From: Elusimicrobiota bacterium
Lineage (GTDB): Bacteria; Omnitrophota; Gorgyraeia; Zapsychrales; Fredricksoniimonadaceae
Direction: 5' to 3'
Assembly: GCA_012514595.1 (NCBI GenBank)
Contig: JAAYZZ010000030.1
Location: 1-13,378, forward strand
DNA: 13,378 nt
This document shows positions 4,734 through 12,786 of this stretch, piece by piece. A program made the translations under genes and the position numbers. A model generated the notes under the pieces. It made no database searches. It had not been told where the DNA came from and saw only the letters and a list, made by a program, of their open reading frames with translations. The number at the start of each line of letters is the position of its first letter. The first letter of the stretch is position 1.

Positions 4734-7171
4734 CCAAGAATAAGGACGTTCCAGAGACAAAAAAGAGTACGCAGTATGATGCCTCCCATATTCAGGTCCT
4801 TGAGGGGCTGGAGGCGGTCCGGATGCGTCCCGCCATGTACATCGGGGATACCGGGACGCGCGGGCTCCATCATTTGGTGTATGAGGTTGTGGACAATTCT
4901 GTCGACGAGGCCTTAGCCGGATACTGCCAGACCATTGAGGTCGTGATCAACGAGAACGAATCCTGTTCGATCATCGATGACGGCCGCGGGATCCCGGTCG
5001 ATATGCATGAGAAGGAGAAGCGGCCGGCCGTCGAGGTCGTTCTGACGGTCCTTCATTCCGGCGGGAAGTTCGATAAAGATTCCTACAAGGTTTCCGGAGG
5101 TCTTCACGGTGTGGGCGTGAGCTGTGTGAACGCCCTGTCGGCATGGCTCGAGGTCGAGGTCAAACGCGACGAGAAGATCCATCATCAGCGATATGAGCGT
5201 GGCAGGCCCGTGACAAAACTTTCCGTCATCGGGAAAACAAAAAAGAGCGGGACCAAGGTGACCTTTATGCCAGACCCGCAGATCTTCAAGCAGACGACCT
5301 CTCTTCAGTATGACATTCTCGCGAAACGTCTACGCGAGCTGGCCTTCCTTAATAAGGGCCTTTCGATCAAATTAACGGACAGGCGCGCGGGCAAGGAGAA
5401 AGAGACGGTCTTTTTTTTCAAGGGCGGGATCATTTCCTTCGTCGAGGATATGACGCACAACAAGCAGCCCTTGCATAACAAGGTCGTTTATTTTACGGGG
5501 AACAAGGAGAACATCGATATTGAGGTCGCCCTTCAGTACACCGACGGGTATAACGAGAACGTTTTCACGTATGCCAACAACATCAATACGATAGAAGGCG
5601 GGACGCATTTGAGCGGGTTCCGTTCGGCCCTGACGCGCGCGATCAACAATTATGCCAAGGGAAAAAAGGCGCTGAAAGACGGGGAGAGCATCAGCGGCGA
5701 TGATACACGCGAGGGACTGTCGGCGGTGATCAGCTGCAAGATCCCCTTTCCGCAGTTCGAGGGACAGACCAAGACCAAACTGGGGAATTCCGAGGTGGAG
5801 GGGCTCGTCGCATCTCTGACCCTCGAGGCGCTGACCGCGTTTTTTGAGGAAAACCCCTCTGTCGGGAACAAGATCATCGAGAAGGTCATCCTGGCCTCGC
5901 GAGCACGAGAGGCCGCACGCAAGGCCCGCGAGCTGACCCGGCGAAAAGGGGCCCTGGAGGGAGGCGGTCTCCCTGGGAAGTTGGCCGATTGTTCGCAGCG
6001 GGATCCCGCGCTCTGCGAGCTTTATCTCGTCGAGGGTGATTCCGCCGGAGGATCCGCCAAGCAGGGCCGGGACCGGACGTTCCAGGCCATCCTTCCGCTG
6101 AAAGGAAAGATCCTCAATATTGAAAAGGCGCGGCTCGACAAGATCTTGTCGAACGAGGAGATCCGTACCATCATCACGGCCCTGGGGACCGGCGTGGGGG
6201 ACGAGTTCAATCACGAGAAGCTCCGCTATCAGAAACTGGTCATCATGTGCGACGCGGACGTCGATGGATCTCACATCCGCACCCTGCTTTTGACGCTGTT
6301 CTATCGACAGCTGAAACCGCTCATTGATGGCGGCAATGTCTATATCGCCCAGCCGCCCCTGTACAAGATCTCCCGCGGCAAGCGCGAGGAGTATATCCAG
6401 ACGGAGAAGGAGATGAACGCCCTGATCCTGGACCTGGGTACCGAGGGGATCAAGCTGACCGTTATCGACGGGAAGAAGACCTATACCGCGGCCCAGCTCA
6501 AGGTTATCCTCGAGGCGCTTGTGGAGCTTGAGAAGATCATCGAGAAACTCCAAAAGAAGGGCGTTGACTTCAAGGACTATATTGGTCGTTATGATGCCAA
6601 ACGCCGGGAGTTCCCCCGATATGTCGTGAACGAGAACAGCGGGACTGTTTTTGTTTATGATGACAAGGAGCTCGCCGAGATCACCAAGAACGACGTGGAG
6701 ACGGAATATCTCGAGCTTTTTGAATCCGAGGACTTGCGAGGGATCGAGGAGGTCCTTGAAGAACATGGACTGGCCCTCGACCTTTTCGAGAAAGAGGAAG
6801 AGGTCAGCGAGGAGACCCTTTTGGCCAAGGACAAGGGGAAGAAAAAGGCCAAGACATTGAAGCCGCGCTTTGCGATCGCAGAGGAGAAGGACGAGAAGGA
6901 ACTGTTCTCCTTGCGGGAGGTGTTGGGATATGTGAAGCAAAATGCGCAGAAGGGCATGCATATCCAGCGGTACAAGGGTCTCGGGGAGATGAACCCGCAA
7001 CAGTTGTGGGAAACGACCATGGATCCGGACAGGCGCACGCTGCTTCAGGTGTCCCTGGAGGACGCGGTGGAGGCAGACAAGACCTTTACCATGCTGATGG
7101 GCGACGAGGTCGCGCCCCGCCGGGAGTTCATTGAATCCAACGCGCACTTGGTGCGCGATCTTGATATTTAA
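4730..7171 (+). CDS. gyrB: DNA gyrase subunit B
   Basis: An 813-residue ATPase subunit of DNA gyrase, which introduces negative supercoils with GyrA. The GHKL ATPase domain shows YEVVDNSVDEA with catalytic Glu52 and Asn56, DDGRGIPV at 83-90 and the lid GGLHGVG at 123-129. The transducer carries QTKTKLGNSEV near 346-356. The TOPRIM domain has EGDSAGG (435-441) and the metal-binding DADVDG (508-513), followed by PLYKI. QRYKGLGEMN lies at 746-755. Roughly residues 551-735 form a charged, Lys/Glu-rich insertion like that in many Gram-negative GyrB proteins, explaining the length near that of E. coli (804). The ATG lies within the dciA stop (ATGA), with AGGGAAAG upstream. gyrA follows after 18 nt. 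Confidence 0.99.
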   Translation: MTKNKDVPETKKSTQYDASHIQVLEGLEAVRMRPAMYIGDTGTRGLHHLVYEVVDNSVDEALAGYCQTIEVVINENESCSIIDDGRGIPVDMHEKEKRPAVEVVLTVLHSGGKFDKDSYKVSGGLHGVGVSCVNALSAWLEVEVKRDEKIHHQRYERGRPVTKLSVIGKTKKSGTKVTFMPDPQIFKQTTSLQYDILAKRLRELAFLNKGLSIKLTDRRAGKEKETVFFFKGGIISFVEDMTHNKQPLHNKVVYFTGNKENIDIEVALQYTDGYNENVFTYANNINTIEGGTHLSGFRSALTRAINNYAKGKKALKDGESISGDDTREGLSAVISCKIPFPQFEGQTKTKLGNSEVEGLVASLTLEALTAFFEENPSVGNKIIEKVILASRAREAARKARELTRRKGALEGGGLPGKLADCSQRDPALCELYLVEGDSAGGSAKQGRDRTFQAILPLKGKILNIEKARLDKILSNEEIRTIITALGTGVGDEFNHEKLRYQKLVIMCDADVDGSHIRTLLLTLFYRQLKPLIDGGNVYIAQPPLYKISRGKREEYIQTEKEMNALILDLGTEGIKLTVIDGKKTYTAAQLKVILEALVELEKIIEKLQKKGVDFKDYIGRYDAKRREFPRYVVNENSGTVFVYDDKELAEITKNDVETEYLELFESEDLRGIEEVLEEHGLALDLFEKEEEVSEETLLAKDKGKKKAKTLKPRFAIAEEKDEKELFSLREVLGYVKQNAQKGMHIQRYKGLGEMNPQQLWETTMDPDRRTLLQVSLEDAVEADKTFTMLMGDEVAPRREFIESNAHLVRDLDI

Positions 7172-7189
7172 AGAAAGGTGTCAGGGATC

Positions 7190-7264
7190 ATGAAGGATTT
7201 CACCAAGAAGGAAAGGGTCGTGCCGGTTCCCATCGAAGAGGAGATGAGGAATTCCTATCTCTAG
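7190..7264 (+). other. gyrA: Amber-terminated N-terminal segment of gyrA (24 codons)
   Basis: From ATG 7190, preceded by AGAAAGGTG nine bases away, 24 codons end in VPIEEEMRNSYL and then TAG at 7262-7264. The same frame continues YSMSVIVGRALPD. This is the conserved GyrA N-terminus (E. coli IEEELKSSYLDYAMSV) with the stop in place of the acidic residue (Asp23 in E. coli; Glu occurs in other bacteria). GAG to TAG is a single-base change. The segment is either the true start of a gene that needs stop-codon readthrough, a remnant created by a nonsense mutation or base-call error, or a leader peptide ahead of a reinitiation site. A palindrome AGGAATTCCT (7247-7256) lies just upstream of the stop. 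Confidence 0.85.
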
Positions 7265-7270
7265 TATTCG

Positions 7271-9652
7271 ATGAGCGTTATCGTCGGGCGAGCGCTGCCG
7301 GATGTGCGCGACGGATTGAAGCCGGTCCATCGTCGTATTCTTTACGCGATGAAGGAGCTGCATCTCGAGCACAGCAAGGCCTATAAAAAGAGCGCGCGTA
7401 TCGTCGGGGAAGTGCTTGGAAAATACCATCCGCACGGGGATTCCGCGGTCTACGAGACGATGGTCCGCATGGTGCAGGAATTCTCCCTGCGGTATCCGTT
7501 GGTCGATGGACAGGGGAACTTCGGTTCTGTTGACGGGGACGCGGCGGCCGCGATGCGTTACACCGAGGCGCGGATGGCCAGGATCTCCGAGAGCATGCTG
7601 GCGGACATTGATAAGGATACCGTCGACTTCTCGCCGAACTTTGATGCCACGTTAGAAGAGCCTTCGATCCTTCCGTCGGCCATGCCGAATCTTCTGGTGA
7701 ACGGGTCGAGCGGGATCGCGGTCGGAATGGCGACGAACATGGCCCCCCACAATCTGACCGAGGTCGTGGACGGGATCGTGGATGTGATCGAGGATCCCGA
7801 GATCGAGATCAAGGACCTGATGAAGCATGTGAAGGGCCCTGATTTCCCGACGGGAGGGATCATCTGCGGACGCGAGGGGATTAAGGACGCCTATACGACA
7901 GGCCGGGGCAAGATCACGCTCAGGGCGCGCGCCGGGATCGAGAGGCAGAAGAACGGCAAGGATTTCATCATCATCAGCGAGATCCCTTACCAGGTCAACA
8001 AGGCGAACCTCATTTCCGCGATCGCGGACCTGGTGCAGAACAAGAGCGTGGAGGGGATCACGGACCTCCGCGACGAATCGGACAAGGACGGCATCCGGAT
8101 CGTGATCGAATTGAGGCGTGATGTCGAGGCCCAGATCGTCCTCAATTATCTTTTCAAGCATACGCAGCTTGAGACCACCTTCGGCATCATCAACCTGGCG
8201 CTCGTCAACAACAGCCCCAAGGTGCTCAATCTCAAGCAGCTCATGACGCATTACCTGGAGCACCGCCGGGTCGTTGTGAGACGCCGGACGCAGTTCGATC
8301 TCGACAAGGCGCTCCGCCGGGCGCATATCCTTGAAGGCCTGAGGATCGCGCTCGAGAATATCGACGATATCATCCAGACGATCAAGAAGTCCCGCTCGAC
8401 GCCCGAGGCCAAGGTCGCGCTCATGAAGAAGTTCGGGCTGACCGAGATCCAGGCCCAGGCCATTCTCGAGATGCAGCTCCAGAAGCTGACGGGACTTGAG
8501 AGAGAGAAGATCGAGGAGGAGTACAAGGCGCTTCTGAAGGCCATTGAGGAATACCGCGCCATTCTCGCGGACCCAAAAAAAGTCGACGCGATCGTCAAGA
8601 AAGAGCTTCTGGCCCTCAAGGAGAATTTCGGGGATGAACGCCGCACGGAGATCGCTGGGAAGGCGGAGGAGATCGAGATGGAGGACCTGATCGCCGAAGA
8701 GGATATGGCGATCACGATCACGAATACCGGATATGTGAAGCGCACGCCCGTCCAGGCCTACCGCAAGCAGAGGCGGGGCGGCAAGGGCGTCACAGGCATG
8801 ACGACGAAGGAAGAGGATTTTGTGGAGCGGCTTTTTGTCGCCTCCTCGAAGGACTATCTTCTGATCTTCTCCAACAAGGGCATCGTGCGGTGGCTGAAGG
8901 TCTATGAGATCCCGGTCGCCTCACGTCAGGCCAAGGGCAAGGCCATCGTGAATCTTTTGTCGTTCGCGAACGATGAGGCCATCAGCGCGATCGTCGCCGT
9001 CAAGGAGTTCAATGACACGCAGTCCGTCTTTATGGCGACCGCGCAAGGCACGATCAAAAAGACGAACCTGTCGGCCTATAGCAATCCGCGCAAAGGCGGG
9101 ATCATCGGCATCTCGCTCGATAAGGGGGATAATCTGATCGGCGTCGCTCTCTCTGACGGGAAACAGCACGTTCTTCTCGCGACCCGTCAGGGCAAGGCCT
9201 TGCGGTTCCAGGATTCCCAGATCCGCGATATGGGACGCGCGGCGCGCGGCGTGCGGGGCATCAGCCTTTCGAAGGGTGATGTTGTTGTCGGGATGGTCGT
9301 GTTCCCGCCGGATGTGGATAAGACGGGAAGCACCCTTTTGACGTGTTCCTCGCTCGGGTTCGCCAAGCGTTCGAAGTTCGAGGATTACCGGATCCAGTCG
9401 CGCGGAGGCAAGGGGATCATCAACCTGAAATGCACGCCCAAGAACGGGGATGTTGTGGGGATCTTGGAGGTCCACGAGGAGGATGAGATGATGGCCGTGA
9501 CCAAACAGGGCGCGATCATCCGCTGCACTCCCAAGGACGTTCGCCTGACCGGACGCAGCTCGGTGGGCGTGCGGTTGGTTTCTTTGGAGCAGGGAGACGC
9601 CCTGGCCTCGATCGCGACCGTGGTCGCGCGTGAGGAGGAGGAAGGAGAATAA
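7271..9652 (+). CDS. gyrA: DNA gyrase subunit A, main open frame (N-terminal 27 residues cut off by in-frame TAG)
   Basis: The breakage-reunion subunit of gyrase. The 793-residue open frame starts at SVIVGRALPDVRDGLKPVHRR and contains HPHGDSAVYE (quinolone region, with Ser at the E. coli S83 position and Glu at D87) and the catalytic Tyr97 in AAMRYTEAR. A long coiled-coil/tower region follows, then the GyrA box QRRGGKG (residues 500-506), which separates GyrA from ParC. The C-terminal beta-pinwheel shows repeated blades such as NPRKGGIIGISL, ARGVRGISL and SRGGKGIINL. Counting codons from 7190 the protein would be 820 residues including the amber position, close to the usual length. Starting at ATG 7271 removes the arm and first helix. 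No Shine-Dalgarno sequence lies at a useful distance, though termination at 7264 is only 6 nt upstream and could allow reinitiation. The rest of the protein looks intact and constrained. Confidence 0.95.
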   Translation: MSVIVGRALPDVRDGLKPVHRRILYAMKELHLEHSKAYKKSARIVGEVLGKYHPHGDSAVYETMVRMVQEFSLRYPLVDGQGNFGSVDGDAAAAMRYTEARMARISESMLADIDKDTVDFSPNFDATLEEPSILPSAMPNLLVNGSSGIAVGMATNMAPHNLTEVVDGIVDVIEDPEIEIKDLMKHVKGPDFPTGGIICGREGIKDAYTTGRGKITLRARAGIERQKNGKDFIIISEIPYQVNKANLISAIADLVQNKSVEGITDLRDESDKDGIRIVIELRRDVEAQIVLNYLFKHTQLETTFGIINLALVNNSPKVLNLKQLMTHYLEHRRVVVRRRTQFDLDKALRRAHILEGLRIALENIDDIIQTIKKSRSTPEAKVALMKKFGLTEIQAQAILEMQLQKLTGLEREKIEEEYKALLKAIEEYRAILADPKKVDAIVKKELLALKENFGDERRTEIAGKAEEIEMEDLIAEEDMAITITNTGYVKRTPVQAYRKQRRGGKGVTGMTTKEEDFVERLFVASSKDYLLIFSNKGIVRWLKVYEIPVASRQAKGKAIVNLLSFANDEAISAIVAVKEFNDTQSVFMATAQGTIKKTNLSAYSNPRKGGIIGISLDKGDNLIGVALSDGKQHVLLATRQGKALRFQDSQIRDMGRAARGVRGISLSKGDVVVGMVVFPPDVDKTGSTLLTCSSLGFAKRSKFEDYRIQSRGGKGIINLKCTPKNGDVVGILEVHEEDEMMAVTKQGAIIRCTPKDVRLTGRSSVGVRLVSLEQGDALASIATVVAREEEEGE

Positions 9653-9659
9653 AAGGCAG

Positions 9660-9675
9660 GACCTTCGAGGTCTTT
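9660..9675 (+). terminator. Weak terminator-like hairpin after gyrA
   Basis: GACCT (9660-9664), loop TCG, AGGTC (9668-9672), then TTTCTCCTT. The 5-bp stem (7 with a G-U and an A-T extension) is short and the T-run is interrupted, so termination would be partial at best. Confidence 0.35.
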
Positions 9676-9679
9676 CTCC

Positions 9680-9707
9680 TTGACGCCTTCCGACGTGGAA
9701 ATATAAT
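9680..9707 (+). promoter_or_regulatory. Sigma-70-type promoter of tRNA-Glu
   Basis: TTGACG (9680-9685), a 16-bp spacer and a perfect TATAAT (9702-9707). Transcription would begin near 9714, about nine bases before the mature tRNA, and may continue into the dehydrogenase genes. Confidence 0.8.
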
Positions 9708-9722
9708 AAGGGCGTTTTTTTC

Positions 9723-9800
<78 letters not shown>

Positions 9801-9817
9801 TTTTTGAAGGAGGAAAA

Positions 9818-10771
9818 ATGGATGTGATGTTCTACGAGGCCTTTGCCGAGGAGCAGGGGGCCCTGGAACAGCGCCTTCCTCCGTCGGTGATCGCTGGGTT
9901 CACGCCGCAGACCATCCAGGAGACCCGTCACAAGACCCCGCTGGCTGCCCTTATTTCCGTCCGCACACAATCTGTGATCCCCCCTGACTGGGGCCCGCTT
10001 CTTGACGGGATCCTCTCGCGCACGACCGGGTTCGACCATCTTGTTTCGTATCGCGCCGCATCTGGAGAGGACCTTCCCTGCGGATATCTTGAAGATTACT
10101 GTTCCCGCGCCGTGGCCGAGCAGGCCGTTCTTTTCATGATGGTGCTTTTGCGGAAACTCCCGCTTCAGCAGACCCAGTTCGATGTGTTCGACCGCAATGG
10201 TCTGACGGGCCGCGAGGCCAAGGGCCGTCGGGCGCTGGTGGTGGGCGTGGGAAGGATCGGCAGCGAGATCGCCGGGATCCTGGAGGCTTTGGGGATGGAA
10301 GTTCGGGGCGTGGATATTGCGCCCAAGCGCGAAATGACCTATGTGTCTTTTGAAGAGGGGATGGCCTGGGCCGAGGTCGTCTTTTTTGCGGTCCCGCTGA
10401 CGGAGGAGACACGGGGGATGCTGACGCGCGAGATACTTGCCTCCAACGAGCAGAAACCCCTGATCATCAATGTGGCGCGGGGGGAGATCACGCCGGTGCC
10501 TGTTCTCTTGCGCCTGATGCAGGAGGAGCGGCTGGGCGGGGTTGGGCTCGATGTGTTTTCTGATGAGGTTGTGATCGCCGGAAGTCTCCGGTCCCCGGGT
10601 GGTTACAATCCTGTGGTGAACGAGGTGTATCAGCTCAAGATGATGGACAATGTGATCCTGACCCCGCACAATGCGTTCAATACGCAGGAGGCGGTGGCAC
10701 GCAAGGCAGAGCAGACCGTTCGATCTCTGGAGATGTTCCTGAGCGAACGGCGATTCGTGAATATGGTCTGA
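9818..10771 (+). CDS. D-isomer-specific 2-hydroxyacid dehydrogenase (D-lactate dehydrogenase-like)
   Basis: A 317-residue NAD-dependent enzyme of the D-2-hydroxyacid dehydrogenase family, which interconverts a 2-keto acid and its D-hydroxyacid. The Rossmann motif GVGRIGSE (143-150) precedes Asp166 in GVDIAPK, indicating NAD preference. The catalytic triad is visible: Arg221 in NVARGE, Glu250 in LDVFSDE and His284 in LTPHNAFNT. The stretch between the Glu and His is lengthened (about 251-277), a feature of the D-lactate dehydrogenase branch (E. coli LdhA has a similar insert), so D-LDH-like activity is plausible but the substrate is not proven. ATG 9818 follows AAGGAGG (9807-9813). An in-frame ATG at 9788 falls inside the tRNA and is rejected. 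The gene sits 14 nt before mdh, probably in one operon. Confidence 0.9.
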   Translation: MDVMFYEAFAEEQGALEQRLPPSVIAGFTPQTIQETRHKTPLAALISVRTQSVIPPDWGPLLDGILSRTTGFDHLVSYRAASGEDLPCGYLEDYCSRAVAEQAVLFMMVLLRKLPLQQTQFDVFDRNGLTGREAKGRRALVVGVGRIGSEIAGILEALGMEVRGVDIAPKREMTYVSFEEGMAWAEVVFFAVPLTEETRGMLTREILASNEQKPLIINVARGEITPVPVLLRLMQEERLGGVGLDVFSDEVVIAGSLRSPGGYNPVVNEVYQLKMMDNVILTPHNAFNTQEAVARKAEQTVRSLEMFLSERRFVNMV

Positions 10772-10785
10772 ACCAAGGAGGGGAT

Positions 10786-11769
10786 GTGGCATCTCAGGCA
10801 GTAAAAGTAGCTGTGACAGGGGCGGCGGGGCAGATCGGATATGCGTTGGTCTTTCGGATCGCATCAGGAGAGATGTTCGGGGGCAATGTCCCCGTTGAAC
10901 TTTCTCTTCTGGAGCTTCCTGCGGCCATGGGCGCGCTCAAAGGGGTGCAGATGGAACTGGAGGATTGCGCGTTCCCTCTTCTTAAAAAGGTCACGATCAC
11001 GGACCAGGCGGCCGTGGCGTTTGAGGAGGCGGACTGGGCCATCCTGGTCGGCGCGGTCCCCCGCAAGGCCGGGATGGAGAGGGGAGACCTTTTACGGATC
11101 AATGCCGGGGTCTTTTTGGCGCAGGGCGCTGCGCTTGACGCGGCCGCGAAGAAGAGCTGCCGTGTTCTGGTCGTCGGGAATCCTTGTAACACCAATGCTT
11201 TGATTATTAAGGAAAAGGCAAAGAGTCTCGATCCGCGAAATATTTTTGCCATGATGATGCTGGATGAGACCCGCGCCAGGGCTCTTTTGGCCCAGAAGGC
11301 CGGAGTGGGGGTCGGCGCGGTCCGGAATGTCGCGGTCTGGGGGAATCATTCGGCGACCCAGTTCCCTGATTTTTATCATGCGACAGTCAATGGTCTTGCG
11401 GCGACCGCGGCGATCCCTGACGAGAACTGGCTGCGGACCCAGTTCCTGGATTCGGTCCGAAAGCGCGGGGCCGAGATCATCAAGGTCCGGGGGCTTTCTT
11501 CGGCGGCGTCGGCTGCGAACGGGATCATTGAGACGGTCCGGGCCGTGACCCGGCCGACCCCTCCGGGAGATTTTTTCTCGGTCGCGCTGGTTTCCCGGGG
11601 AGAATATGGCGTCCCCGAAGGGTTGATCGCCGGGTTCCCTGTTCGCAGCGATGGGGTTCGCTGTTCGGTTGTTCCAGGTCTTCAGATCCCCGAGGCCGCG
11701 AGCGGACTGATCCGGGAAACGACCCAGGAGCTTGAGGCAGAGCGGGCCGCTGTTCAGGGGATGGTGTAA
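10786..11769 (+). CDS. mdh: Malate dehydrogenase (NAD-dependent, cytosolic/Thermus-type)
   Basis: A 327-residue LDH/MDH-family enzyme expected to oxidise L-malate to oxaloacetate. The dinucleotide motif TGAAGQIG is at 11-18. LLELPAAMGALKGVQMELEDCAFPLL (parts of 41-66) matches the NAD-using MDH group, with Glu43 where NADP enzymes carry a Gly/Ser/Arg series. The mobile loop VPRKAGMERGDLL provides substrate arginines 93 and 99. Asn132 is in GNPCNTN, Asp160 and Arg163 are in LDETRA, and the proton-relay His188 is in GNHSATQFPDF. GTG is the start codon, with AAGGAGGGG (10775-10783) just upstream; no better ATG is in frame. The segment MMLDETRA departs from the usual TRLDHNRA. The gene forms a pair with the preceding D-2-hydroxyacid dehydrogenase. 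Confidence 0.94.
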   Translation: MASQAVKVAVTGAAGQIGYALVFRIASGEMFGGNVPVELSLLELPAAMGALKGVQMELEDCAFPLLKKVTITDQAAVAFEEADWAILVGAVPRKAGMERGDLLRINAGVFLAQGAALDAAAKKSCRVLVVGNPCNTNALIIKEKAKSLDPRNIFAMMMLDETRARALLAQKAGVGVGAVRNVAVWGNHSATQFPDFYHATVNGLAATAAIPDENWLRTQFLDSVRKRGAEIIKVRGLSSAASAANGIIETVRAVTRPTPPGDFFSVALVSRGEYGVPEGLIAGFPVRSDGVRCSVVPGLQIPEAASGLIRETTQELEAERAAVQGMV

Positions 11770-11786
11770 GAATTCCGAAGATAGTC

Positions 11787-11815
11787 TTGTCTAAAGAGAC
11801 GCTGATTACTATACT
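11787..11815 (+). promoter_or_regulatory. Sigma-70-type promoter for the PPIase-cpaB operon
   Basis: TTGTCT (11787-11792), a 17-bp spacer and TATACT (11810-11815), within the 79-bp gap after mdh. The start would be near 11822, giving a leader of about 27 nt that contains GGAGG (11838-11842). No intrinsic terminator for the mdh transcript was seen. Confidence 0.7.
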
Positions 11816-11848
11816 AAAAAAGTAAATGTAAAATATTGGAGGCTTGTT

Positions 11849-12775
11849 ATGAATAAGGTCCATGCTTTCATCGGGTTCTGCTGTGTGATCCTTCTGGCCG
11901 TTGTGTTGAGCGGGTGCGATGTCCTGGTCCCCAAAAAGCCTGTTCGCGCCAAACCTCAAGCGGAGGCTCCTGCCGCTCCTGCGGCGCAGGCCGTTGCGGA
12001 CAAGGACACCCCTCTTCCTGACGGAGTGATCGCGAAGGTCGGCGATTGGACGCTGACCATGGATGAGTTCAACCAGAGGATAGACGCGGTCAAGAAGGTG
12101 GTCCCTGATTTTGACGATAAGAACCTGGAGACCAAGCAGATGATCGTCGATGAGCTCATCCGTCAGCAGCTTCTGGTCCAGGAGGCGCGGGCCAAGGGTC
12201 TGGACAAGAGCAAGGACGTGCGCGATGCGGTCCGTGATTTCGAGAACAATATCATTGTTCAGGGGCTGGTCTCAGACCTGACCAAGGACATTGCGGCTAC
12301 CGAGAAGGATGCGCGGGATTACTATGATGCCAATACGGAACTGTTCGTAAGGCCCGTGGAGAAGCAGCTGCGGGAGATCGTGGTCCCGACGGAAGCCGAG
12401 GCCAAGGATATCCTTGTTCAGGTCCTGCAGGGGGCCAGTTTTGCGGACACGGCCAAGGCCCGCTCCAAGGGCAAGACCGCGGCCAACGGCGGAGACCTTG
12501 GGTTTCTGGCCGAGGCGCCGTTCGAGCAGATGCAGAAGGCGATCGAAGGATTGAGCAAGGGCAGCCCTTCCGCGGTGTTCCAGGGCCCTGAGGGGTATTA
12601 TCTCGTGAAGGTCGACGACGTTCGCGGCGGGGACAAGGTTTCCTTTGAGGAGGTCAAGGAAGATCTCATTCAGGGGTTGACCGCCCAGAAGCAGCAGGAG
12701 GCGGTCCTGGGGGCGCTGGACGCTGCGGCCCAGAAAATACAGGTCAAGGTCAATGCCGCATTGCTTGAAAAATAG
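11849..12775 (+). CDS. Parvulin-like (PpiC/SurA-type) peptidyl-prolyl isomerase lipoprotein
   Basis: A 308-residue exported protein. The signal peptide has a hydrophobic core (about 7-20) and lipobox VLSGC, lipidated at Cys23. An Ala/Pro-rich linker runs to about residue 58. A SurA-N/PpiD-like helical region (about 60-165, IAKVGDWTLTMDEF.. and VDELIRQQLLVQEA) precedes a parvulin domain (about 169-258) with GGDLGFL (214-220). Such proteins act as isomerases or chaperones for envelope proteins. The residue after Cys23 is Asp, which in E. coli retains lipoproteins in the inner membrane. The two conserved parvulin histidines appear replaced (Glu176 in LREIVV, Tyr251 in GYYLVKV), so it may be chaperone-only. 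GGAGG lies 6 nt before the ATG. The stop TAG overlaps the Shine-Dalgarno sequence of cpaB, indicating an operon. Confidence 0.88.
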   Translation: MNKVHAFIGFCCVILLAVVLSGCDVLVPKKPVRAKPQAEAPAAPAAQAVADKDTPLPDGVIAKVGDWTLTMDEFNQRIDAVKKVVPDFDDKNLETKQMIVDELIRQQLLVQEARAKGLDKSKDVRDAVRDFENNIIVQGLVSDLTKDIAATEKDARDYYDANTELFVRPVEKQLREIVVPTEAEAKDILVQVLQGASFADTAKARSKGKTAANGGDLGFLAEAPFEQMQKAIEGLSKGSPSAVFQGPEGYYLVKVDDVRGGDKVSFEEVKEDLIQGLTAQKQQEAVLGALDAAAQKIQVKVNAALLEK

Positions 12776-12786
12776 GAGATAAAGGC

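Noticed and set aside
5372..7147. A 591-codon open frame antisense to gyrB.
   Set aside because: It mirrors gyrB codon structure, has no recognisable domain or good ribosome-binding site, and gyrB is unambiguous on the other strand.
9686..9720. ACGCC and GGGCGT followed by seven T, resembling a terminator before the tRNA.
   Set aside because: The loop would exceed 20 nt and the stem is only about 5 bp; the same bases are better explained as the tRNA promoter and its start region.
11778..11787. AAGATAGTCT shared with the right arm of the pre-dnaN hairpin (3316-3325).
   Set aside because: A single 10-mer match in 13 kb is expected by chance, and the second copy lacks the inverted partner.
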